From: Candidatus Altimarinota bacterium
Lineage (GTDB): Bacteria; Patescibacteriota; Gracilibacteria; BD1-5; UBA6164
Assembly (NCBI GenBank): GCA_013350285.1
Contig: JAAXWG010000001.1
Location: forward strand, 124,001-188,000
DNA length: 64,000 nt
Reading direction: 5' to 3'
Positions 18,837-30,922 of this stretch are shown in pieces (within the stretch, counting starts at the first letter, position 1; every line of letters starts with the position of its first letter). The notes beneath the pieces are model-generated. The model searched no databases. It had not been told where the DNA came from and saw nothing but the letters and a program-made list of their open reading frames with translations. Position numbers and translations under genes: made by a program.

Positions 18837-21323
18837 TTATTTAGTAAAGAGTGGGGGAGGAAAAGATGCAAGAAGAGGGTTATAATTTATAACAACAGGA
18901 TACCTTGCATATGGATAAGATGTTACATTAAAAGTCCCTGCATAATTTATTCCGCCATTTGCAGCAACATCTGAATTATCAACATCCCCATCTCAATCAG
19001 AATCATAAATATAATATCTTCTCAAATAATTTAAATCATATATTTGAGCATTTGTGACAGTACAAGAAAGTGAACTTATATAATATGGACACTTAAGTGG
19101 ATCTGTTCTTGATCAACCTATTGTATTTTCACTAAATACTGTTCCAAATATAAATAATTGATTATTTAATACATCTGCATCAGCATCTCAATCAATAATA
19201 TTTGTTCCATCATAACTTACTATAGATCTTTCTGTAAATATTGTAGCATCTATACGAGTTACACTTGGATCTATGTAAATATTTCACCCATTTCCATTAG
19301 CATCTTTTAATACTATAATTCCAAGTATACTATTTGAATTTGCATATCGTATATTGTTTCTTATATAGAGATTTCCTCCTTCAATTATAATAGTTTTAGA
19401 CCCAGATGCTGTTTCATTTCCATCTCATAAATCAACTCTTGCTCAATTAATATTTCAAAAATAAAGTATTGAATTATTTTTAAGCTTTGTTCAATCTGAA
19501 TTAAGAGAGAAGTCATTTAATTCATTTATTTGATATGGACTGGTTCAATTAATAGGAGTAACTGATTTTATAGTGGAATATGCATTTGTTGTAACATCTT
19601 TTTTAAGTGATGATTTATATATATTTCCTAATATTTTTAAATCATTAGCAAATTGATCTGTTATAATTTCTCAATTATTTTTTGAAGAACCTATTCATAA
19701 AATTTTTAATCCTACTTGATAAGTATTGTTATTTGCAACTAAATCTTCCCAATAATTTCATTTTCATATAATATCAGAATTATAAATAACATCATGTCAA
19801 TCTAGTTCATATCTTATATGGCTTGAAAGATAAGTTTTATTTAGATCTGAAATACTTCAAGTTCCTTGGATGATTTTTGTCCTTAGAGGATAATCTTGTA
19901 CAGAAAAACTAGGAGAGATAAATTGAGTATAATTTGGATTTCATTCTCACATAGTATTTGTTGGATTTCAAGACTGAGAATATGACATTTTTAATCTAGG
20001 AACAGATTCTCTTGCTCAGGAACCATATTCAAGATAAATTTCCCTTAAATTTCAATTATTTAATGAAAAAGCATTTTTAGAAACTCCAACTTGAGATCTT
20101 TGTACTGTTCATTCCATAAATCAATAAGTAACTAATTCTCATGAAAATGTAGTATTATAAAGAGGATTAAATCTTGCTTGTGTAGATGAGTTATTAATAG
20201 AAATTCAAGAATTTGCACCAAGTATTCAATTTATATCAGATGAAATTGAATTAATATCAAATCTACCATTAGGGTCAGCCATATATGTCTGATAAGTTGG
20301 AGTATAAACATTAAATCAAAAATTATAATTTCAATTTGATGAGTTTTGTCAATTAAAAGATGTTATAATACCATTTCCTAATGGAAATCTATTAGAAAAA
20401 GTTCAAGAATTTGGTATACTTGTAAATACTGAAGAATCTCAACTTCTTGTATATTGGTTAAGGTATAGAGTATTATTAGTATTAAAGTTAAAGTCAATTG
20501 TTCTATTTATACCTGTTGCTAGAACAATATTATTTCAATAAACATCTTTCAAGGTTATAGTAAAATCTCTCGTACTTCAGTCAGCTACATTATTTAAATC
20601 ATCAATCTCATTTGTAGTTACATCTGCTACTCATAAATTAGTAGAGTTAGCATAGATTGGATAATTTCTATCGCTAAGAGTATTTGTACAATTTCATGCC
20701 TCATCACAAACATTTATAAAATCTAAAGTATATTCTCTTGAGCCATTTGCTTGTCTATCATTATCAACATTTTGAGTCGAAACAGTCATATTCAAAACTG
20801 GTGAAAGAGAGATAAAATTTCAAGCCAAAAGGGAATTTATAGTATTCCAATTCTCAAATCTCGTTTCTATATAATTTATAGGAGCCCCTCCATTATTTCA
20901 TATATTAATTTGAAAGTTTTGACTATTATTAGCAAGAAGACCTGTTCAACTAGTTGGATTTATAATCAGATCTCATTCTGTTGGAGGGGTATCATCTCTA
21001 TATTTACAAAAAATCCTATAATTTGATCAAGAATATTCTATTTGTGATGCATATTCATCATTAGGACAAGAAAAATGAGTATTAAGACTTATCCAAGAAG
21101 ACCGATATCATGACCAATATCAATGCTCTTCACAAGTAAAACTTCATGATGTTGAAGCCGATGTATTTATTGAGCTTAAAATAAATTTATGCCCATTAAC
21201 ATTACTAATTATTGGATATTCGGAACAATTTACTAATCAACTTGATACAGTATAATTTGCTCCATAAGCAAAAGAACTTGAAAAAAAGAAAAAAAGAGAA
21301 AAAAGTATAATTTTTTTAAACAT
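18837..21323 (-). CDS. Large secreted surface protein with PilX-like C-terminal region
   Basis: An 828-aa protein with a clear signal peptide (MFKKIILFSLFFFFSSSFAYG). The body is Asn/Ser/Thr-rich beta structure with an Ig-like flavour (DDTPPTEGDLIINPTSGTG). Near residues 660-740 it has GGNLYIRNNIRY, GNIYIDPSVTRIDATIFTE and NQLFIFGTVF, a pattern seen in CPR proteins related to pilus-associated PilX C-termini. A DSDGDGDVDNSD calcium-loop (dockerin-like) motif follows near residue 790. The terminus NYNPLLASFPPPLFTK resembles the 'NP....PPP.F' ending of that group. Probably a cell-surface or pilus-linked adhesin. Divergent from the prepilin peptidase. Confidence 0.6.
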
Positions 21324-21376
21324 AATTATAAAAAAGAAAATAATCCATACATAATTACATCATATTTTTTATAAAA

Positions 21377-21404
21377 TTGCAAAATTTGTCCTTTTTTTTA
21401 TAAT
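21377..21404 (+). promoter_or_regulatory. Putative promoter of the prepilin peptidase gene
   Basis: TTGCAA (21377-21382) and TATAAT (21399-21404) with a 16-nt spacer. A second overlapping pair, TTGTCC (21386-21391) and TATAAT (21408-21413), has the same spacing. Located 25-60 nt upstream of the ATG at 21439. Confidence 0.45.
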
Positions 21405-21438
21405 TTCTATAATTTATAATCTTCTAGAAGACAAGAAA

Positions 21439-22770
21439 ATGTTTTTATCAAAACTTATATTTTATTCCATTTTTTTATTCTTAAATCTTTTTATTCTTTA
21501 TTTTGATATAAAAGCAAAAAGGATTCCTAATAAAATTCTTTTTTTTATTCTTTTTCTTTTTCCTTTTTATGTAATTTTTGAAATATATTTGTGAAATCCT
21601 TTTTCTTTTCTTTTTTTTATGCAACTGCTTATAAGCATTATTATATCGTTTATTCTTTATTATTTTTGAATTTGGTCAGCATGAGATGCTAAATATTTAC
21701 TTGTCTTAAGTCTTTTTTTGAAAGAAGTTTGAGTCATTCCTTTTATAGGAAATATAGCTGTTATAACAATAATATATTTATTTATTTATTTTATATATTT
21801 TTATATAAAAGTTATTTTTAACAAAAATTATAGAAAATCTCTTTGGGAAAAGATATGGAAAGAACAAAAAGATAAAATAATAATTTTTCTTAAACATCCA
21901 ATTTCTTGAAAAATAGAAAAAATATCAAGTATTATAAAAATATTAAAACAAGTACTTTATTTTCTTATTTTCTTTATATCATTAAGACTTTTTCGTTTAG
22001 ATATAATAAATGAATTAAAAGAAGTAGATTTTATAAAAAATAATATAAGTAATACAAAAAGTTATTTTTTTGCATGAGTAGGTATTCTAAGTTTTATGGT
22101 TTTTTATATTTATAAATTTATTTTTAGTAAAATTAAGCATTTATTAAAGGAAATTTTTAAAAAGAAAATTCTCAAAATTATAAATGAAGAAATACTTAAA
22201 ATTTCTAATATACTTATTTCTCTTTTTTTGCTTATTTTTATTATAGTTTTTGACTATATAAGAAATGGTTATGAGGTATTTCATAAAATTGAAATTATTT
22301 TAACAACTTATCTATGATTAAATTTAATTGTAAAAATACTTTTTTATAGTTACAAGATTACTTTTCAAATTTGAGAACAAATATTTATTCCTATAGAAAA
22401 ACTAAAAGAATGAGAAATAATAGATAAAGTTTACCTAATAAATATATTTTGAACTCAGGCTTGTTTATGATATGAGCAAAAAAAATGACTTCTCTTCCCA
22501 AATCCATGAGAAAAAATACAAAGTATAGAAAATCCTATTGATGAAGAAGGAGTGAAACTTATAAAAAAATTTTATTCTATAACAAATAACTATCATAAAA
22601 AAAATAAAACTCCTAATTTTTCCAAATTAGAAGCTATTAAAATACTGAAAACTTTTGCATTTTGACCATATATATTTGCTTGATTTTTACTTACTATAAT
22701 TTTTGGTGATTTGATTTGAATTATTATACAATACTTTTGAAATATTTTCATTCATTTTATTCATCATTAA
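21439..22770 (+). CDS. A24-type prepilin peptidase-like membrane protease
   Basis: A 443-aa polytopic membrane protein. DIKAKRIPNKI near residues 24-34 supplies the first catalytic Asp region of type IV prepilin peptidases, and WSAGDAKYLLVLSL supplies the second (GDxK). Several hydrophobic segments follow, then a large less hydrophobic part with IPIEKLKEGEIIDKVYL. The end, AFGPYIFAGFLLTIIFGD, resembles the terminal 'PFGPfla.g' segment of the family. The enzyme would cleave and possibly methylate type IV pilins. It is longer than usual because of extra helices and loops in the middle. Its last 14 bp overlap the convergent radical SAM gene. Confidence 0.7.
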
Positions 22771-23659
22771 TAGGAATAAATTCATCCCATCCATAAAGTT
22801 CTGGATATTCTTTCCAAGGACCTTCGCAAACTTTGTTTTTAAGACACTTTTTACAGTTTTCTCATTTCGCTTTTCCTTCACTCCATCTATAATCATTATA
22901 ACTTTCAGTTCTATATTCTGCATCTATCACTGTTGTTTCGGGCATAAAATTATATTCAGCAATAGCCCATTCATATCACTGCATAAGACAAAAAGGGATT
23001 GCTTCTGTCATACAAATAACATTATATTTTTTACCAATATCAAGAGCCTTTTTTATGTAAGGAATAATTTCTGTTTTTGTTGGAACTATTTCTTTTTTAT
23101 TTTTTTCTGCACTTCCTAAAATATGAACAAAGGCAAACTGAAATTGACTTACTCAAAGTTTGCAAAGAAGGAGAGCAAGAGCTGGAATTTCCGTGTAATT
23201 TTGCTTTGTAATTACAGAGTTTATAATTATATTTTGTTTTAGTTCTCTTAAGTTTTTAATTCCTTGTATCACTTGTTCCCAAGCTCATGGTGAACCAACA
23301 AGTATATCGTGAGTTTCCTTTTTAAAACCATGAATAGAAGGTCAAAATTCTGTTACTCATGCATGTATTAACTCTTTAACATACTCTTTATTTGAAAAAT
23401 TTCTTCCATTTGACTGAATTTGTAGAATATTATATCAAAGATTTCTCGCATATAAAACAGATGCTATTAAATCTTTATGAAGAGTTGGTTCTCATCATGT
23501 AAAAACGACTCACTTACAGCCATTTTTATACTCATTCTCAAGGATTTTTTTTATTTCTTCAAAACTTCTTTGTTTATAATGCAGTCTTTTATCTCATTGG
23601 ACACAAAACTTACAATGATTATTACAAGCAAAACCTACTTTTATATCTGCTCTTTTCAT
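22757..23659 (-). CDS. Radical SAM protein (short, single C-terminal Cys cluster) 1
   Basis: A 300-aa radical SAM enzyme and the last gene of the minus-strand run. The 4Fe-4S/SAM motif CNNHCKFC lies at residues about 12-19, followed by VVFTGGEPTLHKDL (the GGEP SAM-binding motif), GPSIHGFKKETHD and IINSVITKQN. It ends with CKKCLKNKVCEGPWKEYPEL, a single auxiliary cluster of 'CxxC.....C.G..KEY' type, then GWDEFIPI. The closest relative in the window is the next gene, sharing IIPTKTE and EAIPFCxMQGYE. Likely substrate: a peptide or other cluster product; not known. Confidence 0.8.
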
Positions 23660-23665
23660 AAATTA

Positions 23666-24562
23666 TTAATTTATAGGTATAAATTCGTCCCATCAAAATA
23701 AATCTGGATATTCCTTCCAAGGACCTTCACATTTATAAAACATTATACATGTTTTACATTTTTCTTGCTTTCTTTTCCCTTGATTTTTTCTATAATCATT
23801 AAAACTATTCAAAATATAAGCTTCATCAAAAACTGATGTTTCTACTAAATATTGTTCCGTAAGAGCATATTCATATCATTGCATAAAACAAAAAGGTATC
23901 GCCTCTGTTCTAGCTTCTATTCATGCTTCCCTTGCAATATCCAATCACATCTTTATATAAGGCATTACTTCTGTTTTTGTTGGAATAATTTCTCTCCAAT
24001 TTTTCATTGCACTCCCTCATATATGAGGAAAAGCAAATTGAAAATAATTTACTTTTAATTTTACTAAAAATAAAGCTAATTTAGGAATTTCTTTATAATT
24101 TTGTTTGGTAATAACAGAATTTATAATAACTTTTTGTCATAATTTTTTTAAATTCATTATTCATAATACTACTTTTTCCCAAGCTCAAGAAGTTTTAACA
24201 AGAAAGTCATGTGTTTCTTTTTTAAATCAATGAATAGATGGTTCAAATAAATTAGCTCATGCAGATACTAATGCCTTACATAAATTAATATTTGAAAAAT
24301 TTTGACCATTAGATTGTATATTAATTGATAAATATCAAAGTGATTTTGCATATCTAATCGTAGGAATAAGTGTATTATGGAGAGTTGGCTCTCATCCTGT
24401 AATAGTAAGAAATCTAGCCTTTTTTTGAAATTCATTATATAAAATATTTTTTATTTCATCTAAAGTCCTTGGAATATATTTTTTTCTCTTCTCTTCTCAT
24501 TGGATACAAAAATCACAATTATTATTACAAATATATCAAATCTTTAAATCTAATTTTTTCAT
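23666..24562 (-). CDS. Radical SAM protein (short, single C-terminal Cys cluster) 2
   Basis: A 298-aa close paralogue of the previous gene. CNNNCDFC is near residues 12-19, then ITGGEPTLHNTL, EPSIHGFKKETHD, VIINSVITKQNYKEIP, EAIPFCFMQGYEYA and a terminal CKTCIMFYKCEGPWKEYPDL with GWDEFIPIN. The six-base spacing and shared blocks indicate a tandem duplication followed by divergence. The same class of enzyme recurs upstream in the run. Confidence 0.8.
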
Positions 24563-24565
24563 ATA

Positions 24566-25510
24566 TTAAGCTTTAATTTTTTTTATAATATTTTCTTTTT
24601 CATCCTTATTTATTTTTTGAGGAACTACTTTTATATAATTATAATACTTATCTTTTTCATATACTCAAGCACAAATAGAATTTAAATCACAATTATTACA
24701 TTCTAGAAATTTATCATGTATAAAATCAGCTCATTTATCATTTATAGTTTCTCTAAAATCAAGAAAATAAACAAGTCTTTCTTCATTTTTTATTATTTTC
24801 CTCGTCTCTGTAGAAGCATATTCATATCCTCGCATAAAACAAAGAGGAAATCTTTCTACTCTAAAGGTCCTTCATGATAATTCTAAGAATTTCATAGCAT
24901 GGATAAGACTTAGAGAAGCAATATCAAAATCTGGAAGTGTAGAAAGAGCTATTTTTGTCTGTCTCATCATAAGTGGATCAAGATTATTCCAGACAAAATG
25001 TGTAATATTTGGAAAATTTTTTACAATAAATTTTGTGGTTTTATCAAGATGATTTTGATTATATTTATTAATAACACTATTAATTTGTACATTTATTCAT
25101 AAGCTCAAAGCATTTTGAATAGCTAATAAAACTTTTTTATAACTTCAAGGAGTATCTGTAAGAAAATCATGAATTTTAGGAATATAGGAATAGAGAGAAA
25201 AATGAATCAAAGAAAGTCATACATCTTTTAATTTTTGCATATATTCACAATCTGCACACATCATTCCATTTGAAATAACACGACATTCTAATCATTTTTT
25301 ATTGGAATATTTTATCCATAAAGAAAGATTTGGTGAAAGAGTTGGTTCTCATCAAGTAAATATAACTCCATCATAGTTTTTAGACAGAAAATCATCTATA
25401 AGCTCAATTCCTCTTTCATAAGTAATATCAGCACCATTTGAAGGATTAGAACAAAAATGGCATTTATTATTACAATATCTATTTACTTGAATATATCAAA
25501 TATTTGCCAT
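24566..25510 (-). CDS. Radical SAM protein (short, single C-terminal Cys cluster) 3
   Basis: A 314-aa protein. CNNKCHFCSNPSNG sits at residues about 13-20, with VIFTGGEPTLSPNL and VISNGMM following. The middle (IHFSLYSYIPKIHDFLT, VQINSVINKYN, FPLCFMRGYEYAS) parallels the two preceding genes at lower similarity. The C-terminal cluster is CNNCDLNSICAGVYEKDK. The ATG is followed by UGA at codon 5, read as Gly. Only 3 bp separate it from the next gene, so it is cotranscribed. Confidence 0.78.
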
Positions 25511-25518
25511 AAGAAATT

Positions 25519-26808
25519 TTATTTAATTGCTTTTAAAATACTAAATCAATAAGCTCGTATAAAATTTATATGAATTCATTCACATTCATTATTATATTTG
25601 CAATCCTTACAAGATAAAGATTTTTTTCTATAAAGATTTGTTATATATTTTTCTGTATAATCTTCTAAAGTATAATTTCAATCCATATCATCATAAGTTT
25701 GATACATTCAACTTCAAAAAAGACATTTCGGAATATTTATAAGTATATTTCATTTTTCTTTCTCTTGTTTTAAAAAAGTTATAAAATTTTCTTTATTTTC
25801 TCAAAATTCTTTATAAATATCACTCACAAAATTTTTTGATTTTATAAAAACTAATCTGTTATCTGATTTTTTATCTTTTATATTTTTTATTCCTTTATAT
25901 TTTAAAAAATTATGGCAATAATCTTTTTGAAAACAATATTCACAAGTATCTCAAAAACATTGTGGTTTTTGTTTTCATTTTGAAGAAATAAATATATCAA
26001 ATACCTCTCTTCATTCTCACATTACCTCTGATTTTATTTTTTTTGGATCTTGTATTAAATCTTCATATCATTCAAATGCTTCTGCTGGAAATCTATTTGT
26101 CCACATATACATTCATGAAATTCGTGAAAGCTTCCAAGTTTCTCTTAAATAAGCTATATTTTCTTTTATATTATAAAAAAGTCTCTTTTTATTTTGTGGA
26201 AAAAATGCTCTCCCAAAAGGAATAATTTGAAGAATATCAAATTCATATACTCCTAATTTTAGGAAAAACTTTATAATATCTGGAAGAAAAACTACATTTA
26301 TTTTATTTACAACTATATCTATATTTATAATAATTTTAGGGAAATTTTTCTTGATATGAATAAGTCAAGAAAGCGATTTTTTAAAAGCTCAAGGAGTTGC
26401 TACAAGATAGTCATGTAAAGTTTCATTATGTCCGTGAAAAGAAAAAGTTATTTCTTCAAGTCAAGCATCTATAACTTTTTTTACAAATTCTTGATTTCAA
26501 AACATCACTCAATTTGTAATAGTCTGAACTCTATCATATCCAATTTCTTTTGCATATCCTATATATTCGGAAAAAAATGGATTAATACTTGCTTCTCATC
26601 AAGAAATAATAACTCTATTTTCATATCAAGATTTAAATCCGTCTTTTATCTGTTTTTTTATAAGCTTTTCTTCTACAAAAGTACCATTATGAGAATAGGA
26701 ATCAAGACAAAAAATACAATTATTATTACAAACATTGCTTATTCTTACCCATACACGATTTTGTTTTACTGCTTTTTCTTTAAAAAGAAGTATTTCATTA
26801 TTTTCCAT
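25519..26808 (-). CDS. Radical SAM protein with extended C-terminus and two Cys clusters
   Basis: A 429-aa protein, longer than its neighbours. WVRISNVCNNNCIFCLDSYS carries the SAM cluster at residues about 27-34, then VIISGGEASINPFF and ITNGVMFGNQ. Two auxiliary Cys groups follow: CFGDTCEYCFQKDYCHNF near residue 290 and the terminal CKDCKYNNECEGIH. The layout recalls SPASM/twitch radical SAM enzymes that bind extra Fe-S clusters for peptide modification. Its start overlaps the end of the PEP-synthase-like ATP-binding gene by 11 bp. It could fill the HxsC role, but I cannot assign it. Confidence 0.75.
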
Positions 26809-27532
26809 TTGTTGTTATATTTCTAGTTTGTAATATATATATATCATTATTTTTAACTGTAAATTCTATATCTTGAGGATATCAAAAAATTTTTTCTATA
26901 TCTAAAGTCATTTTCAATAAATTATTTTTTATTTCCATAAATTTAGATTCATAATCTATAATTATATATTTTTTTAATATCTTTCATTCATTATTAAGAA
27001 AAAAACTAAAATTCTCTATATAAATATCATCAATAATAAAATTATCAAAATTATTTCTATCAAATAAATATATATTTGGAGAGACTATTCAATCTGTAAG
27101 AGGGAAATTTAATCAAGGAATAAATTCTATTCTTATATATTTTTTTTCATATTTTGAAAATATAACTCAACTAATATCTCAAACTATAAATTCTTGAATT
27201 ATATAATTATGTATAATATTTGCAGAAGCTAATTCTTTTGGTTTATAAATATCAAGTTTTTTTCAATCTGGACATAGTTTCTTATTTTTTATTATTGATT
27301 TTAGATCTTTTTTACTATTTATAGGATAATATGAATGGAAAATTCCAGCAAAAGAATATTTATCTCCATCTTCTCAAGAAAAAGAACTTCTAAGAATAAG
27401 AGGAAACTGTAAATTTATTTTATATTTTTCTTTATCACTATATATATAAAATTTAGGAATATTAAATCATTTTTTTTCTAATAAGAGAATTTTATCATAT
27501 TTATTTCAATATCATAATTCTTTTTTTGTCAT
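26798..27532 (-). CDS. PEP-synthase-like ATP-binding (PPDK_N) protein, split partner A
   Basis: A 244-aa protein matching only the nucleotide-binding domain of phosphoenolpyruvate synthase/PPDK-type phosphotransferases. LILRSSFSGEDGDKYSFAGI is the 'R.S...ED...SFAG.F' motif, IIQEFIVGDISGVIFS follows, and DIEFTVKNNDIYILQTRNIT is the closing 'D.E......lyiLQ.R.IT' motif. In the full enzymes this domain uses ATP to phosphorylate a swivelling His domain. Here that domain is encoded by the next gene upstream, which overlaps this one by 32 bp. The acceptor substrate is unknown; the PEP/pyruvate barrel is absent. Confidence 0.75.
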
Positions 27533-28520
27533 AATTAATTTTTAATTTAACTAAATTTCATATTCATAAAATAGTTTTATCTGCTCACAATATAAATGGA
27601 ATTCCCATTTCTTTTGCTATTATAGCTGTATGACTTAATTCTGAATTTGAAGTGGAAATTATTAAATCAAATTCTAAAATTTTATTAATATTATTAATAT
27701 TAAAATCTTTTGTTATAAGAACTCTTTTTTTTCAAATCCAAGTTTCTTCATAATTTTTATCTAAAATAGATTCTTGATATCCTAAGAAAATAATATTTTC
27801 TTTATTGGTATTAAATTCTTTTTTAAAATAAATTACATCAATATTATTTTTACTAGAATCTAGCAAGTTTCAAATAGTATTATATCATTTATCTAAGAGT
27901 ATCTTAATTAATCTTAATTTACTCCTAAGTAAAAGAATATTATAACTATTTCTATTAATTAGTAAAAATTTATATTCTTCATTTTCTATTTTTTTGAGAT
28001 ATTCTCTTAATTTAAGTTCATTTTTATACTCATTTATATATGAATTATAAGATATCTTTAAATTTTGAAATCTATTTATTAGTTTGATTATCTCATAAAA
28101 ATCTTTTACAAAATCTTTTTCTATATTTGATATTAAATTACTTATATTTTTCAAGGAAGATATATCTTTAGAAAGACTGATATCAAATCTAAAAATATTA
28201 ATTCAATTTAAGGATATTATTTCTCAAAAATTTTTCTTAGGAATAAATTCTATATCAAGTGCTATATTCTTTAATATTTCAAGATAAATTTTATTATCTT
28301 GAGGAAAATATACCGAACGATTATTTCATTCTATAAATAAATGAGTATTACTGAAATTGAAATAATTAAAATAATTTTCTATAAAAACATCATTTTTAAA
28401 TTTTTCATATAAACAAAAAATCTTTATTATATCAACTCAAGAATATGCTAATTTTTTATTATTAAACTCTTTAAGAGAAAGAAGGGTTCTTAATAATCAT
28501 AATTTTTTATTTATATTCAT
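27501..28520 (-). CDS. PEP-synthase-like phosphohistidine domain protein, split partner B
   Basis: A 339-aa protein. The first about 240 residues are helical, Lys/Asn/Ile-rich and unrecognised. Residues about 250-330 form a PEP-utiliser mobile domain: VLITKDF, then LIISTSNSELSHTAIIAKEM with the phospho-acceptor His in SHTAI, then GIPFILGADK. It overlaps and presumably pairs with the ATP-binding partner, which together resemble rifampin phosphotransferase or PEP synthase without a standard third domain. The unrecognised N-terminal region might bind the acceptor. Confidence 0.7.
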
Positions 28521-28531
28521 TTATTTTTCTA

Positions 28532-29956
28532 TTACCATTTAATATCTTTTTCCCAATGATTACTTTCAATACTACTTCTTATTTTATTTCTTCAAACAAT
28601 AAACATACAATAGAGCATTCTCATTTTTTTATTTGTCTCTAGAAAAATAATAAAATCCTCCTCTATTATTATTTTTTTCAGAAACAACAAAATATCTAAT
28701 TCTTTTTGAAATTCATTTAATATATCAATTCAGTATAAATGATAAAAATATTTTCTAGAAATTTTATCACAATCTCTAAAAGAGGTAAGGATAGTTTTTT
28801 CCATTTCATCTCTTTTAGTTAATCTACTTCATAAATATATTTTATCATTAGGAAAAAAATCATAAATAATTTTTTTTTCTCATTCGTAAATTATTTTTCC
28901 TTCTCTATAACTTCTTGCTGTTGGTCAAAATCAAAACAAATTAATGCTTTCCTCGGTAATATCTCAATATCAATATTTTTGCCTACTTTTGACATAAATA
29001 TTATTTTTCAAAGTCCAAGCATGATCATAAATATCTAATTTATTAAGATAAGTGAAATTATATCTTCCAGCTATTGGGGGAATAATTTTTTTTAATAAAC
29101 CTGAGAATTGGGTATACCATCAATTATAAAATTCATTTTTATTAATTCCATAATGTTTTTTTAAATAATATTCATTTGTTATTAAACCATATATATTAAT
29201 TTTTGAAACTCATAAACTACATAAAGTTTCTAAAGTATAAGAAAATTTTTCTATAGTATCTCATCTTAGTCATCTTATTAAATGAATAATTAAATCATCA
29301 AAATCATATTTTTTCACCAATTGAATTGCTTCTCTCAATTTATCTTCAGTATCAAGTGCTCTATTCATATTATCTAAAACTTCATTATCAAGAGATTGTA
29401 CTCAAAAATGAATTGTTTCAAATCATACTTTTTTTATTGCTCTTAATTTATCTTCATTAGTACTACTTGGTCGAAACTCTATTCCTTTATAAGAAAAATC
29501 ATCAAATTCAAACAGAGAAAATAATTTTCAAAAAAGTTTTTCAATTTGTTGGGCTGATAATATACTTGGAGTTCATCATCAAACAGATAAACATTTAAAT
29601 ATAGATCAATTAAAAGCTGGAGCATAAAATTCCATTTGTTTTATAAGATAATTAATATATTTTTCCAATATTTCCTCTTTGTTCTTTATTAAAAGTTGCT
29701 TATAATAAACACAAAAATCACAAAATTCTTCACAAAAAGGAATATGTATATACATTTCTAATTTATTTGAAGTAATTCATTTTTTTATATCTTCTCAGAT
29801 TCTTTCCCATTCTCTATATATATCAAAGGAAGAAAATACATTTTTAACTTTTGAACGAGTAAGATAAAGAATATCATAATGATCTAATTTATTTAAAAAT
29901 TTATCAAAATATACCAAATCTCTTTTTAAAATAATTAATTCTTTATTTGTTAACAT
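28532..29956 (-). CDS. HemN/HemW-like radical SAM protein 1
   Basis: A 474-aa protein. YIHIPFCEEFCDFCVYYKQ carries the CxxxCxxC motif around residues 95-102 and matches the 'HIPFC...C.fC' signature of coproporphyrinogen-oxidase-like radical SAM proteins. LSVGGGTPSILSAQQIEKLF and IHFGVQSLDNEVLDNMNRAL are the other HemN-family landmarks. It lacks the fourth Cys of true HemN (CxxxCxxCxC). A C-terminal domain of about 150 residues follows. Such proteins include haem chaperones and methyl or alkyl transferases; the substrate here is unknown. One of four HemN-like genes in the run. Confidence 0.8.
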
Positions 29957-29974
29957 ATTTTAATATTTAAATAA

Positions 29975-30922
29975 TTATATTCAAAATTCTCAATCTCAAT
30001 AAATCTCTTTATATTCTTTCCATACTCATTGACAAGAATGATTATATTTACAAGACTCACAAACTTTTAATTTTGTTTTTAATTCATTTTTTTTTCTCTC
30101 CACCCAATTAAATTCATCTGAAGTATTTATATTATCAACACTTGTAATATAATCTTTATCTTCTCATACAAATTTTTTTATTATGCTTTCCATATCTTGA
30201 ATTCATAATTTAAAAAAAATACATAGAGGAATTGCATCAAAAGTTATTCGTATGTCTTTTTTAAAAGAAATATAAATTAATTTCTTTAAATAGGGAAGAA
30301 ACTCTGTATAAGAAATTTTTAACTTATCCCGATTATCCTCTATATCTTCAGATAACCAAATAAAATTGATTCTTATATCCTTTATATTTTTTTTATAAAA
30401 AAAATATAAAACAGATTCAGTAATTGTTTCATAATTTATTTTATTTATAACCATATTTATTGAAAGAGGAGAATTAAGAAGTCAATTCTGTATTAATATA
30501 TTTAAATTATCAATTGCTTTTAATTTTCTTTTTAGGCCTCAAGGAACAGAAGTGAGATAATCTTCTATAGTATTGATATGAGAATGTATGGAAATATTAA
30601 ATCTTGTTGATCCTGCTTTTACTATCTTTGTAAGAAAACCAATATCATCAAATCGCATACTATTAGAAATAATATTTATACTTCTAAAATTTTTTTCTCT
30701 ACAATATAAAATTATTTCTTCCAAGTCAGGATATATAGAAATATCTCATCATAAAAATCAAATTGATTTATATCAATTTTCTTCATAAAAATCTACCTTT
30801 TTTTTTAGTAATTCCTTTTTAACAAAAATTTTATCAGATTTTTTTGCTTGGGAACTCATACAAAACTTACATTTATTATTACAAGCTTTTCAAATATTAA
30901 TTTCTATGTGTTTTAAATTCAT
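29975..30922 (-). CDS. Radical SAM protein (short, single C-terminal Cys cluster) 4
   Basis: A 315-aa protein. IGKACNNKCKFCMSSQA holds the SAM cluster at residues about 13-20, FLGGDISIYPDL is the GGEP-equivalent (Asp for Glu), and FNISIHSHINTIEDYLT follows. It ends with CESCKYNHSCQGVWKEYKEI, then YGDGEFGI. It resembles the later gene at 33659-34588, with shared FLGGxxSIxP, SIHSHI and SxNMVINKIN. The start overlaps the end of the next upstream gene by 26 bp, indicating tight coupling. Confidence 0.78.

Noticed and set aside
18840-18990. Dockerin domain in the surface protein implying a cellulosome
   Set aside because: Only one DxDGDGD-type loop is seen, not the paired 22-residue repeat. I treat it as a calcium-binding loop.
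26428-26826. Plus-strand ORF of 132 aa
   Set aside because: Antisense to the radical SAM gene at 25519-26808, with F/Y/S-rich composition typical of a shadow frame.
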